Source: Paracoccus contaminans (lineage in GTDB: Bacteria; Pseudomonadota; Alphaproteobacteria; Rhodobacterales; Rhodobacteraceae). From it: a stretch of DNA of 64,000 bases. Location of the stretch: contig NZ_CP020612.1 of the NCBI RefSeq assembly GCF_002105555.1, positions 2,844,001 through 2,908,000 of the forward strand, given 5' to 3'. Within the stretch, counting starts at the first letter, position 1; every line of letters starts with the position of its first letter. The position numbers and the translations under genes are program-made. A model generated the notes under the pieces. The model was not told the origin of the DNA and did no database searches. It was given only the letters and a program-made list of their open reading frames with translations. Below are positions 24,715-35,181 of the stretch, piece by piece.

Positions 24715-25419
24715 TCAATTCGCCGCGGCCGTGCCGGGGCGAAACTGCCAGCGTTGCAGCGCGGCGCCATTGCGGCGCAGCCAGTCGCGATGCATCCGCC
24801 AGTCGGGGCACAGCCCCCCGACGGCGGCCCAGAAGCGGGGCGAATGGTCCATATGCGCCAGATGGGCGACCTCGTGCGCGGCGACATAGTCAAGCACCGC
24901 GGGCGGCGCCATCGCCAGGCGCCATGAATACATCAGCCGCCCGTCATGGGTGCAGCTGCCCCAGCGCGAGCGCGTGTCGCGCAGCGAAAGGGCACGAAAG
25001 CCCCGCCCCAGGGCCCCGGCATGCCGGTCGCTGGCCGCCGTCAGCCGCGCCTGCGCCAGCATCCGCAGAAAACCCGCGGCCGATGCGGCGGCGGGGCGGG
25101 CCTGCGGCAGCAGCAATGCCCCCCCGTCCACCACGGGGCTGCGCAGGGGCGCAGGGGTCAGGACCAGCGCCCTGCCCTCGACCGGCAGGGCCGCGCCAAA
25201 GACGACCGGCGCCGCCTGTGGCGCCTGGGCCAGGGCGCGGCGCAGCCAGGGGATGCGGCTTTCGGCAAAGGCGATCGCCTCGGGCCGGGGCAGATCGGGC
25301 GGCAGGGTCAGCGTCACCTGCCCGTCGCGGCCCGACACCCGCAGCGTCATCCGCCGCGCCCGCGGATCGGGCCTCAGCGTGACGGCGATTTCCCCCGCAA
25401 GGATCAGCCGATCTGCCAC
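24715..25419 (-). CDS. YgjP-like (DUF45) zinc metallopeptidase
   Basis: 234 residues from GTG 25419. The family marks are RDTRSRWGSCT, the zinc motif HEVAHLAHMDHSPRFW (HExxH plus the third ligand His) and a C-terminal CPDWR. YgjP/WrtP-type proteins resemble SprT and the wss-type proteases; the physiological role is unclear. The upstream open frame to 25638 has no family similarity and crosses the TIGR02300 gene on the other strand, so the GTG start is preferred. Probably cytoplasmic; there is no signal peptide. Confidence 0.85.
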   Translation of the reverse strand: MADRLILAGEIAVTLRPDPRARRMTLRVSGRDGQVTLTLPPDLPRPEAIAFAESRIPWLRRALAQAPQAAPVVFGAALPVEGRALVLTPAPLRSPVVDGGALLLPQARPAAASAAGFLRMLAQARLTAASDRHAGALGRGFRALSLRDTRSRWGSCTHDGRLMYSWRLAMAPPAVLDYVAAHEVAHLAHMDHSPRFWAAVGGLCPDWRMHRDWLRRNGAALQRWQFRPGTAAAN

Positions 25420-25511
25420 GCGCCATCCATCCGTCCTTAAGCCTTTACACCCCTGCCCGCCTGTGGCACGGGTGCGCCGATTTACCTGACCTTTGGCGAA
25501 AAGAGAACACC

Positions 25512-25832
25512 ATGCCCAAAGAGGAATGGGGCACAAAGCGCCTGTGTCCCGTGTGTGCCGCACGCTTTTACGACCTTCGCAACGATCCGATGACCTGCCC
25601 CGCCTGCGGGTCGGAGTTTTCGGCCGAAAGCCTGACAAGCGCGCGCACCCGATCGATGATCGCCGAAAAGGCGGCCAGCCGCGATGCGGCGGATGAGGAT
25701 GTCATCGACGACGATCTGGACAACGCCCCCGATGCGGGCGAGCTGGACGACGATCTGCTGGACGATGACGACGATGATGGCGACGTATCGCTGGATGACA
25801 TCGCCGACGTGGCCGAATCCGACGAGGAATGA
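25512..25832 (+). CDS. TIGR02300 family protein (FYDLN acid domain)
   Basis: 106 residues. The start MPKEEWGTKRLCPVCAARFY holds a first CxxC, and CPACGSEF holds the second, making a zinc-ribbon-like fold. FYDLRNDP corresponds to the FYDLN signature of the family. The second half is an Asp/Glu-rich tail (LDDDLLDDDDDDGDVSLDD). It is restricted mainly to Alphaproteobacteria, and its function is not established. A clear terminator lies 70 bases downstream. A CtrA-like half site TTAA occurs at 25438-25441, too little to claim control. Confidence 0.9.
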   Translation: MPKEEWGTKRLCPVCAARFYDLRNDPMTCPACGSEFSAESLTSARTRSMIAEKAASRDAADEDVIDDDLDNAPDAGELDDDLLDDDDDDGDVSLDDIADVAESDEE

Positions 25833-25902
25833 CCTCTCCAGAGGGTCGGAGGCCGGCGAGCGCCCCGTGACCGCCTGCCCCCGCTCCTCATTTTCCTTCA
25901 GG

Positions 25903-25925
25903 CCCCCGCTCTGCGGGGGTCTTTT
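25903..25925 (+). terminator. Intrinsic terminator after the TIGR02300 gene
   Basis: Stem CCCCCGC / GCGGGGG (25903-25909 and 25913-25919) with loop TCT is followed by TCTTTT. Strong GC stem plus T-run; the next gene is the tRNA at 26051. Confidence 0.8.
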
Positions 25926-26050
25926 CGTTCCGGCGGGCGGCGCGCATCGGGCCGGATCATGCAGCGTGATTTTTCTGCTTGCAGCCCCCCCGGCCAGCCC
26001 CTATACGACCCCCCACGCGGGCGGCAGGTGCTGCTGCCCGGACCTCCGGT

Positions 26051-26126
<76 letters not shown>

Positions 26127-26136
26127 TTTCATTTCT

Positions 26137-26166
26137 GCCCTGATCCCCGGCCGCACTGATCAGGGC
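26137..26166 (+). terminator. Hairpin just downstream of tRNA-Ala
   Basis: Perfect 9-bp arms GCCCTGATC (26137-26145) and GATCAGGGC (26158-26166) enclose a 12-base loop. The hairpin starts 11 bases after the encoded CCA. No T-run follows, so it may define the tRNA precursor 3' end or give rho-assisted termination. Confidence 0.45.
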
Positions 26167-26293
26167 GGCATGTCGGGCGCGTGCGGCCGTGATCGCCCCC
26201 CCGGTTTCCTTGGTCTTCCATCTGCATCCGGGGCGACATTGAAACGCCGCGGCACAGCGGCTATGGCTCTGTTGCCCAAGGAATGAGAGCCTG

Positions 26294-27586
26294 ATGCCCC
26301 GACACCTGACCTCGGATACCCGTATGGCGATCGGCGCGGTTCTGCGGGGCGAAGGACGGGGCTGGCGCAGCGGGCTGCTGTTCGCCGGGCCGGCGGTCAT
26401 TGCCTCGATCGCCTATATGGACCCCGGCAACTATGCGACCAATATCCAGGCGGGCGCCGGCTATGGCTATGCGCTGCTGTGGGTCGTGCTGGCGGCGAAC
26501 CTGATGGCGATGCTGTTCCAGGCCCTGTCGGCGCGCCTTGGGATCGTCACGGGGCGTAACCTTGCCGAGCTGTCGCGCGACCATTTCCCCCGCCCCCTTG
26601 TCCGGGTGATGTGGGTGGTCAGCGAGATCGGCGCCATCGCCACCGACCTGGCCGAGTTCCTGGGCGGTGCCATCGGCCTGTCGCTGCTGTTCGGGCTGCC
26701 GCTGATGGCGGGGATGACGATCACCGCCATCGTGACCTATGGCCTGCTGATGTTCGAACGCTGGGGCTTTCGCCCGATGGAACTGGTGATCGGCGCCTTT
26801 GTCGGGGCGATCGGCCTGTGCTATCTGGCCGAAATGCTGATCGCGCCGGTCGATTGGGCGGGTGCGGCGCGGGGGGCGGTGACGCCCTCCTTGCCCGATC
26901 ACGGGGCGCTGACAATCGCGGTCGGCATCATCGGGGCGACGATCATGCCCCATGCGATCTATCTGCATTCTGGGCTGACGCAGAACCGCGCGCCCATCCG
27001 GGGCGATGCCGATCGGCGGCGGCTGCTGCGCTATTCCAATATCGAGGTGGTGCTTGCCCTGGGCGTCGCCGGGCTGGTCAACCTGGCCATGGTGATGATG
27101 GCGGCGAGCGCCTTTCATCAGGGCCATGCCGAGGTGGCCGAGATCGAGACGGCCTATCACACCCTGACCCCGCTGCTGGGCGGGGCTGCGGCGGGGATCT
27201 TTCTGGCCTCTCTGATCGCATCGGGCATCTCCAGCTCGGTGGTCGGGACGATGGCAGGGCAGATGATCATGCAGGGGTTCTTGCATGTCCATGTTCCCGT
27301 CTGGCTGCGACGTCTGGTCACGATGGTGCCCGCCTTCCTGGTCGTCGCTTCGGGGCTGGACAACACCCGCGCCCTGGTGCTCAGCCAGGTGGTGCTGTCG
27401 GCTGCGCTGCCGGTGCCGATGATCGCGCTGATCGTGTTTTCCGGGCGGCGCGACGTGATGGGCGATTATGTCATCCCTGCGCCGCTGCTGATGCTGGCGG
27501 GGGCTGCGGCCTGTGCGGTGCTCGTCCTCGACGGGGTGCTGCTGGTCTCGGCGCTGGGGCTGGACGTTCCGTTCCTGGCGCCCTGA
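26294..27586 (+). CDS. mntH: Nramp-family Mn2+/divalent metal transporter
   Basis: 430 residues with eleven or so membrane segments. The metal site is visible: DPGNYATN in helix 1 (about 26420-26440) and the MPH motif in IMPHAIYLHS (helix 6). The Met of MPH favours transition metals such as Mn2+ over Mg2+ or Ca2+. Other matches are GAIATDLAEFLGGAIGLSLL and SSVVGTMAGQMIMQGF. It imports Mn2+ with protons across the inner membrane. I see no recognisable Mur/MntR site in the 167 bases upstream. Monocistronic. Confidence 0.93.
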   Translation: MPRHLTSDTRMAIGAVLRGEGRGWRSGLLFAGPAVIASIAYMDPGNYATNIQAGAGYGYALLWVVLAANLMAMLFQALSARLGIVTGRNLAELSRDHFPRPLVRVMWVVSEIGAIATDLAEFLGGAIGLSLLFGLPLMAGMTITAIVTYGLLMFERWGFRPMELVIGAFVGAIGLCYLAEMLIAPVDWAGAARGAVTPSLPDHGALTIAVGIIGATIMPHAIYLHSGLTQNRAPIRGDADRRRLLRYSNIEVVLALGVAGLVNLAMVMMAASAFHQGHAEVAEIETAYHTLTPLLGGAAAGIFLASLIASGISSSVVGTMAGQMIMQGFLHVHVPVWLRRLVTMVPAFLVVASGLDNTRALVLSQVVLSAALPVPMIALIVFSGRRDVMGDYVIPAPLLMLAGAAACAVLVLDGVLLVSALGLDVPFLAP

Positions 27587-27678
27587 GGGGCCGCCCCCCG
27601 CCGATTGCGGCGTTACCGCTAACCCGCTAGGCTGACCGGGCCGCCCCGCACGGGCAGACAATGCCGGAGCTTTCGCCA

Positions 27679-29481
27679 ATGGCCATTCATCCCGTCATCG
27701 AGCGCGTCACCGATCGCATCCGGGCGCGCTCTCACGCGCGCCGCAGCGCCTATCTGGCCAGGATCGCCCGCGCGGCCGAGGATGGGCCGCGCCGCGCCCA
27801 TCTGTCCTGCGGCAACCAGGCCCATGCCTATGCGGCCATGCCCGACAAGGCCGACCTGGCCCTGACCGCGCACCCCAATATCGGCATCGTGACGGCCTAT
27901 AACGACATGCTGTCGGCCCACCAGCCTTATGAACGCTATCCTGACGTGATCCGCCGTGCCGCCCAGGCCGCGGGCGCGACCGCCCAGGTGGCGGGGGGCG
28001 TACCCGCCATGTGCGACGGCGTCACGCAAGGGCGCGCCGGGATGGAGCTGTCGCTGTTCTCGCGCGATGTGATCGCGCTTGCCTCGGGGGTGGCGCTCAG
28101 CCACGACACCTTCGATGCTGCGGTGTGGCTGGGCATCTGCGACAAGATCGTGCCGGGGCTGGTGATCGCCGCGGCAAGTTTTGGTCATCTGCCCGCGGTG
28201 TTCCTGCCGGGCGGGCCGATGCCCTCGGGGCTGCCGAATGACGAAAAGGCCAGGGTCCGGCAGGATTTCGCTGCCGGCAAGGTCGGACGCGAGGCGCTGA
28301 TGGCGGCCGAGATGGCCAGCTATCACAGCCCCGGCACCTGCACGTTCTACGGCACCGCGAACACCAACCAGATGCTGATGGAGTTCATGGGCCTGCAGCT
28401 GCCCGGATCGAGCTTCGTCAACCCCGACACCCCGCTGCGCGAGGCGCTGACCGTGGCCGGCGTGACCCGCGCGGCAGCGATCACGCGCCTTGGCAACGAT
28501 TATACCCCCGCCGGGGCGGTGCTGGACGAAAGGGCCTTTGTCAACGGGCTGGTCGGGCTGATGGCGACGGGCGGATCGACGAACCTCGTCATCCACCTGC
28601 CCGCCATGGCGCGGGCGGCGGGAATCGAGCTGGACATCCAGGATTTCCACGACATCAGCCAGGCGGTTCCGCTGATGGCGCGGGTCTATCCGAACGGGCT
28701 GGCGGATGTGAACCATTTCCATGCCGCCGGCGGTATCGGTTTTCTGATCGGGCAGCTGCTGGATGCCGGCCTGCTGCACGAGGATGTGCGCACCATCGCC
28801 GGCCCCGGCCTTGGCCGCTATACCGCCGAGCCGCGCCTTGCCGAGGACGGCCTGACCTGGGTTCCCGGAACGTCGGTTTCGCTGAACGATCGCATCCTGC
28901 GCCCCGCAGCCGATCCCTTTGCCGCCACGGGCGGGCTGAACATGCTGTCGGGCAATCTGGGGCGGGCCGTCATCAAGATCTCCGCCGTCAAGCCCGAGCT
29001 GCACCGGATCGAGGCGCCGGTGCGCGTCTTTGCCAACCAGAGCGCCGTCAAGGCGGCCTTCCAGGCCGGCGAATTCACCCAAGACACCATCGTGGTCGTC
29101 CGTTTCCAGGGGCCGCGCGCCAATGGCATGCCTGAGCTGCATTCGCTGACGCCGACGCTGTCGGTGCTGCTGGACCGGGGGCTCAAGGTCGCGCTGGTCA
29201 CGGACGGGCGGATGTCGGGGGCCTCGGGCAAGGTGCCTGCGGCGATCCATCTGTCGCCCGAGGGGGCGACCGGCGGGCCGATCGCCCGGCTGCGCGATGG
29301 GGACATCGTGCGGCTGGACGCGGCGGCCGGCACGCTCGACTGCCTAGCGCCCGACTTTGCCGCGCGCGAGCCGGTGATCGCCGACCTGACGGCCAATGGT
29401 GAAGGCATGGGGCGAGAGCTGTTCGCCGCCTTCCGTGCCCATGCCGCCCCGGTCGATCAGGGCGCCGGCATCGTGGTCTAG
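27679..29481 (+). CDS. edd: Phosphogluconate dehydratase (Entner-Doudoroff)
   Basis: 600 residues. It belongs to the IlvD/Edd family, with cysteines placed for an Fe-S cluster in [20 protein letters not shown] and [17 protein letters not shown]. Further blocks are [14 protein letters not shown] and [20 protein letters not shown]. It dehydrates 6-phosphogluconate to KDPG, the first committed Entner-Doudoroff step and the main sugar route in this group. ATG 27679 ([13 protein letters not shown]), with CGGAG nine bases upstream, fits the family better than the ATG at 27661. The aldolase gene eda is not adjacent. Confidence 0.95.
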   Translation: MAIHPVIERVTDRIRARSHARRSAYLARIARAAEDGPRRAHLSCGNQAHAYAAMPDKADLALTAHPNIGIVTAYNDMLSAHQPYERYPDVIRRAAQAAGATAQVAGGVPAMCDGVTQGRAGMELSLFSRDVIALASGVALSHDTFDAAVWLGICDKIVPGLVIAAASFGHLPAVFLPGGPMPSGLPNDEKARVRQDFAAGKVGREALMAAEMASYHSPGTCTFYGTANTNQMLMEFMGLQLPGSSFVNPDTPLREALTVAGVTRAAAITRLGNDYTPAGAVLDERAFVNGLVGLMATGGSTNLVIHLPAMARAAGIELDIQDFHDISQAVPLMARVYPNGLADVNHFHAAGGIGFLIGQLLDAGLLHEDVRTIAGPGLGRYTAEPRLAEDGLTWVPGTSVSLNDRILRPAADPFAATGGLNMLSGNLGRAVIKISAVKPELHRIEAPVRVFANQSAVKAAFQAGEFTQDTIVVVRFQGPRANGMPELHSLTPTLSVLLDRGLKVALVTDGRMSGASGKVPAAIHLSPEGATGGPIARLRDGDIVRLDAAAGTLDCLAPDFAAREPVIADLTANGEGMGRELFAAFRAHAAPVDQGAGIVV

Positions 29482-29557
29482 GCTGCGCGCCACGGCCCGA
29501 TCCGGCAGCCTATCTGGCGAGGGGACCGGCCTTTGGGCAGGCATGGCGCCCCGCCGG

Positions 29558-29574
29558 GTGCCGCGGGCACTTTT
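29558..29574 (+). terminator. Weak intrinsic terminator after edd
   Basis: A short stem GTGCC-GCG-GGCAC (29558-29570) is followed by TTTT. The stem is only 5 bp, so termination may be partial. It lies between edd and hisA. Confidence 0.35.
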
Positions 29575-29629
29575 CCCCGCGCCGACCCTGTGGCAAGCCC
29601 CCCCCAACCCTGCCTGACGGAGCCGCGCC

Positions 29630-30346
29630 ATGATCCTTTACCCCGCCATTGATCTCAAGGACGGCGCCTGCGTGCGGCTGCTGCGCGGCGACATGCAGGC
29701 AGCGACGGTTTTCGGCACCGACCCGGCCGCGCAGGCCCGCGCCTTTCAGGATGCCGGCGCCGAATGGCTGCATCTCGTGGACCTGAACGGCGCCTTTGCC
29801 GGACAGCCCGTCAACGGGGCGGCGGTTGCCGCCATCCTGGACGCGGTGACGATCCCCGTGCAGCTGGGCGGTGGCATCCGCGACATGGACACGGCGGCCC
29901 GCTGGCTTGAAGGCGGGGTGGCGCGGGTGATCCTGGGCACCGCCGCGGTCGAGGATCCTGCTTTCGTGGCCGAGGCGGCGCGCCGCTGGCCGGGCCGGAT
30001 CGCCATCGGCATCGACGCCCGCGGCGGCCGCGTCGCCACGCGCGGCTGGGCCGAGGAAACCGCCCTGACCGCCAGCGGACTTGCCGCCCGATTTGAGGGC
30101 GCAGGCCTCGGCGCGATCATCTATACCGACATCGACCGCGACGGCGCGATGGGCGGGCCGAACATCGAGGCGACCGAGGCGCTTGCCCGGGCCGTGACCA
30201 TCCCCGTGATCGCCTCGGGCGGGGTGTCCTCGCTGGCCGACCTGGTCGCGCTGCGCGACACCGGGGTCATTGCGGGGGCAATCTCGGGCCGGGCGCTGTA
30301 TGACGGGGCGCTGGATCTGGGCGAAGCGCTGGCCGCCCTGCGCTGA
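29630..30346 (+). CDS. hisA: HisA: ProFAR isomerase of histidine biosynthesis
   Basis: 238 residues, standard length. The TIM-barrel start [20 protein letters not shown] with catalytic Asp, the phosphate loop [19 protein letters not shown], the second catalytic Asp in [14 protein letters not shown] and IASGGVSS are all present. It isomerises the N-glycosidic aldose (ProFAR) to the ketose (PRFAR) in step four of the pathway. The usual neighbours hisH and hisF are not here: hisA stands alone between edd and secG, which differs from the common hisBHAF-type clusters. Confidence 0.95.
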   Translation: MILYPAIDLKDGACVRLLRGDMQAATVFGTDPAAQARAFQDAGAEWLHLVDLNGAFAGQPVNGAAVAAILDAVTIPVQLGGGIRDMDTAARWLEGGVARVILGTAAVEDPAFVAEAARRWPGRIAIGIDARGGRVATRGWAEETALTASGLAARFEGAGLGAIIYTDIDRDGAMGGPNIEATEALARAVTIPVIASGGVSSLADLVALRDTGVIAGAISGRALYDGALDLGEALAALR

Positions 30347-30422
30347 GCCGCGCGCGGCGGGTTGCCAAGCAACCGCCCGGTGACTAGATGGGCACGTTCG
30401 GAAAGCATAAGGCCAAAGCCCC

Positions 30423-30974
30423 GTGGAAAACGTCGTCCTGACCGTGCATCTCATCCTCGCCCTTCTGCTGATCGGCGTGGTCCTGTTGCAGCGGTCCGAG
30501 GGCGGCGGCCTGGGCATGGGCGGGGGATCGGGCGTGATGACGGGCCGGCAGGCGGCCAACGCGCTGACCCGCGCCACCTGGACGCTGGCCATCGGCTTCA
30601 TCCTGACCTCGATCACGCTGACGGTGATTGCGGCGGGGGCAGGCGGCGGATCGGTCGTTGACCGGCTGGGCGGGGGCGCCGCACCTGCGCCCACAGCCCC
30701 GGCCTCCAGGCTGCCCACCCTGCCCGCCTATGCACCCCCGCCTGGCAGCGGCCAGCCGGTTCTGCCGCCAGGTGCGGCAGGCAGCACGCCCCCGGCGCAG
30801 CCGGCTGCGGGCGCAGCCGCGCCGGTTCCTGCCACCCCGGCCGTTGCTGACCCCGCCCCTGCGGGCGGCGTCCCTGCTGCGCAGGCGCCGGCCGCCCCTG
30901 TTCCGGCCGGAACGGCGGCGGAACCCGCCGTCAAGCGGACGACGGTTCCGATCACCGCGCCCGGCACGAACTGA
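30423..30974 (+). CDS. secG: Preprotein translocase subunit SecG with long Pro/Ala tail
   Basis: 183 residues from a GTG start. The first 75 residues are SecG: helix 1 VVLTVHLILALLLIGVVLLQ, the conserved turn RSEGGGLGMGGGSG, then helix 2 ending near TLTVIAAGAGG. The usual SecG is about 75-125 residues. Here a Pro/Ala/Gly-rich tail of more than 100 residues follows and ends in KRTTVPITAPGTN. SecG helps SecYE move proteins across the inner membrane. TTGCCA at 30362-30367 is a candidate -35, but no convincing -10 follows. The tail may extend into the periplasm or cytoplasm; its role is unknown. Confidence 0.9.
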   Translation: MENVVLTVHLILALLLIGVVLLQRSEGGGLGMGGGSGVMTGRQAANALTRATWTLAIGFILTSITLTVIAAGAGGGSVVDRLGGGAAPAPTAPASRLPTLPAYAPPPGSGQPVLPPGAAGSTPPAQPAAGAAAPVPATPAVADPAPAGGVPAAQAPAAPVPAGTAAEPAVKRTTVPITAPGTN

Positions 30975-31026
30975 TCGACCACCCCATGGGGGCCGCCCGG
31001 CCCCTGTCCTATCACACGTGCGGTCA

Positions 31027-31055
31027 TTGCCGTTGCGTCGAGAATCGGCTATTTG
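31027..31055 (+). promoter_or_regulatory. Candidate sigma-70-type promoter of pyrG
   Basis: TTGCCG (31027-31032) and TATTTG (31050-31055) are separated by 17 bases and lie about 65 bases before the pyrG ATG. A small hairpin TCGGC-TATTT-GCCGA (31045-31059) overlaps the -10. The match is moderate. Confidence 0.35.
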
Positions 31056-31118
31056 CCGACTCCCGTGCTGGCGGCGCTGTTCGCGGACCGGCCTTGGCCG
31101 ACTATCACGGGAAACTCC

Positions 31119-32761
<1,643 letters not shown>

Positions 32762-32765
<4 letters not shown>

Positions 32766-33223
32766 TCCGCGCTGCGGCACTGGCGGTCTTGCTGCCCGGC
32801 GCCGCGCTGGCCGATGCGGCGCTGTTCGTCGTCGAACCCTCGCAGATGCCCTTCGACCTCGGCCCCGGCGCGCCGGCCAACCAGCCCTCGCGCCGGGGCA
32901 ACGCCCCCTTTGCCGCCGGCAATTCGGGCAGCGCGCCGGGGAACGGCTCGGCCATTCACGCCAATTCGCCCCGCAATCCGGCGAATGGTCCCGGTGGCGG
33001 CCGCGCCATCATCGCCGATGGCGAGGCGGTGGGCTATTACACGACCAATAGCGGAACGCTGAACCTGTTCACCGCATCCGGCCGCCGTGTCGCCTATCGC
33101 CCCGCGCATGGCACCCGGTCGCTGTTTTCCACCGACGGGCGCTGGTGCGGAACGGTCGCGCAGACCGGCGGCGGCTTTGCTCTGGGCATGACGCGCGAGT
33201 GTCTGCAGCGGTTCTTTCAGTAA
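32762..33223 (+). CDS. Exported protein of unknown function coupled to pyrG
   Basis: 153 residues. A signal peptide [17 protein letters not shown] is clear. The mature part has a Gly/Asn/Pro/Ser-rich low-complexity stretch ([20 protein letters not shown]), then a compact C-terminal block [35 protein letters not shown] and [13 protein letters not shown] with two Cys that may form a disulfide. I do not recognise the family. The ATGA overlap with pyrG implies translational coupling, although a periplasmic protein has no obvious link to CTP synthesis. Convergent with the TRAP permease gene downstream. Confidence 0.7.
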
Positions 33224-33272
33224 GGCCCCGGCGCGCCTCGGTTGTTTGCCCGCTCTGCCCGGCTGCCCCCCG

Positions 33273-34583
33273 TCAGGGGACAGCGTGGCGCATGTTTTCC
33301 GGCAGCCAGGTCGCCAGTCCGGGAAAGGCGATCAGGATGAACACCATCACCACCATGATCGCGAACATGGGCAGGGCAGCGCGGGCGATATAGGCCATGC
33401 TGTGCCCGGTCATCCCTTGCAGCACGAACAGGTTGAACCCGACCGGCGGCGTGATCTGCGCCATTTCCACGACCACGACCACGAAGATGCCGAACCAGAT
33501 CACGTCGATGCCGGCCTGCCGGATCATCGGCTCGACCACCGCGATTGTCAGAACCACGGCCGAGATGCCGTCCAGAAAACAGCCGATGACGATATAGAAC
33601 ACCAGCAGCGCCATCAGCAGCTGGAACCTGCCCAGCTCCAGCGCCCCGATCCATTCGGCCAGCGCCCGCGGCAGCCCGGTGAAGCCCATCGACAGCGACA
33701 GGAAGGATGCCCCCGCCAGGATCAGCGCGATCATCGCCGAGGTGCGCACCGCCCCCATGAGGCTGGAGATGAAGCTGGACCATGTCAGCGACCGCTGCGC
33801 CGCGGCCAGCATCAGCGATCCGACGACGCCGACGGCGGCCGCCTCGGTCGCGGTGGCGATGCCGGTATACATGGACCCGATGATCGCCGTGATGAGGATC
33901 AGCACCGGGATCAGGAAGCGGGAGTTGCGCACCCGCTCGGCAAAGCTCATCACCGGCTCGGGCGCGGGGCGGAAATCGGGGGCGATGCGCGAGATGATGG
34001 CGATATAGCCCATGAACAGCGCCGCCAGCACCAGCCCCGGCACGATGCCGGCCATGAATAGCTTGGTGATCGATTCATTGATGGTCACGCCATAGACGAT
34101 CAGCGTCAGCGAGGGTGGGATCATCAGCCCCAGCGTCGCCGCCCCGGCCAGCGTGCCGATGACCAGACGCTCGGGATAGCCGCGGCGGCGCAGCTCGGGG
34201 ACCGACATCTTGCCGACCGTGGTCAGCGTCGCCGCGGACGAGCCGGACACCGCGGCAAAGACGGTGCAGCCCGCGACATTGGTATGCAGCAGCCCGCCCG
34301 GCAGCCGGGCCATCCAGGGCGCCAGCCCGCGGAACATGTCCTCGGACAGGCGGGTGCGATAGAGGATCTCGCCCATCCAGATGAACAGCGGCAGGGCCGT
34401 CAGCGTCCAGGACGACGAGGACCGCCAGATCGTGGTCATCATGGCGTCGCCCACGGGGCGGGTGGTGAACATCTCCATCCCGAACCAGGCAACGCCCATC
34501 AAGGCAAGGCCGACCCAGACCCCCGCCCCCAGCAGCGAAAACAGGACCAGCAGGAACAGGGCCACGGGGATCAGTTCGGACAT
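33273..34583 (-). CDS. TRAP transporter large permease (DctM)
   Basis: 436 residues with about twelve hydrophobic segments. DctM-family segments include FIWMGEILYRTRLSEDMFRG, TVFAAVSGSSAATLTTVGKM, GTLAGAATLGLMIPPSLTLI and ITPPVGFNLFVLQG. It is the sodium-driven channel subunit of a tripartite ATP-independent periplasmic transporter. The dctQ gene lies 10 bases upstream and dctP before that, so all three form one operon on the minus strand. The operon runs away from pxpABC, which suggests that 5-oxoproline or a related amide is the substrate; this is inference. Confidence 0.93.
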   Translation of the reverse strand: MSELIPVALFLLVLFSLLGAGVWVGLALMGVAWFGMEMFTTRPVGDAMMTTIWRSSSSWTLTALPLFIWMGEILYRTRLSEDMFRGLAPWMARLPGGLLHTNVAGCTVFAAVSGSSAATLTTVGKMSVPELRRRGYPERLVIGTLAGAATLGLMIPPSLTLIVYGVTINESITKLFMAGIVPGLVLAALFMGYIAIISRIAPDFRPAPEPVMSFAERVRNSRFLIPVLILITAIIGSMYTGIATATEAAAVGVVGSLMLAAAQRSLTWSSFISSLMGAVRTSAMIALILAGASFLSLSMGFTGLPRALAEWIGALELGRFQLLMALLVFYIVIGCFLDGISAVVLTIAVVEPMIRQAGIDVIWFGIFVVVVVEMAQITPPVGFNLFVLQGMTGHSMAYIARAALPMFAIMVVMVFILIAFPGLATWLPENMRHAVP

Positions 34584-34593
34584 GGGCGGATCA

Positions 34594-35181
34594 TCACTCG
34601 GCGTGGCTTTGTTCGGGATCGGTGCGGATATTGTCGCGCCCCGACAGCAGCATGGTCACGAGGTTGTCGGCAAAGGCCAGCGCCAGAAGGGCCGCACCCA
34701 CCGCCACCGGCAGCTGCGCGATCCACAGGGGCGTCGCATCCTGCCCCTGGCTGACATCCCCCAGCGCCCAGGACCAGCGCACCATCTGCGCGGCATACCA
34801 GGCAAGATAGACGGCGATCGCCGTGGCAAGCGCCAGGCACAGGGTTTCCGCCGCCCGCCGCCGGCGCCCCAGCGCCTGCAGCAGCAGTTCGACCCGGATA
34901 TGGGCACCGCGGTTCAGCGTATGCGCAAAGGCCAGGAACGAGGCCGCCGCCATCAGGTATCCGGCATAATCCGCCCCCCCGCGGATCACATGACCCGTCC
35001 AGCGGGCGATCATCTGCGCGACGATCATCCCCAGCAGGGCGATCATGCACAGCGCGGCCAGCACGGCCCCGCTGTCATAAAGCCCGTCCAGCCCCCGGCG
35101 CAGGGCAGACCGCCGGGCAGCGCCCTGCTGCCCGGCCCCGGTCCCCTGGACTGCGCCCCGATCACTGCCCCCGATAGGCAT
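34594..35181 (-). CDS. TRAP transporter small permease (DctQ)
   Basis: 195 residues, four predicted membrane helices, with the DctQ features AQMIARWTGHVIRGGADYAG and HTLNRGAHIRVELLLQAL. It links the DctP binding protein to the DctM channel. Its start overlaps the dctP stop by about 20 bases, so the two are probably translationally coupled. A hydrophilic N-terminal stretch of about 30 residues (MPIGGSDRGAVQG...) precedes the first helix, and the true start might lie a little later. Part of the dctPQM operon facing pxpABC. Confidence 0.88.
   Translation of the reverse strand: MPIGGSDRGAVQGTGAGQQGAARRSALRRGLDGLYDSGAVLAALCMIALLGMIVAQMIARWTGHVIRGGADYAGYLMAAASFLAFAHTLNRGAHIRVELLLQALGRRRRAAETLCLALATAIAVYLAWYAAQMVRWSWALGDVSQGQDATPLWIAQLPVAVGAALLALAFADNLVTMLLSGRDNIRTDPEQSHAE

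Noticed and set aside
25438..25441. TTAA upstream of the TIGR02300 gene as a CtrA site
   Set aside because: Only one half-site; no second TTAA at seven bases.
30362..30390. TTGCCA-N17-TAGATG as a secG promoter
   Set aside because: The -10 matches the consensus at only three of six positions and overlaps a small GGTTGC/GCAACC hairpin.
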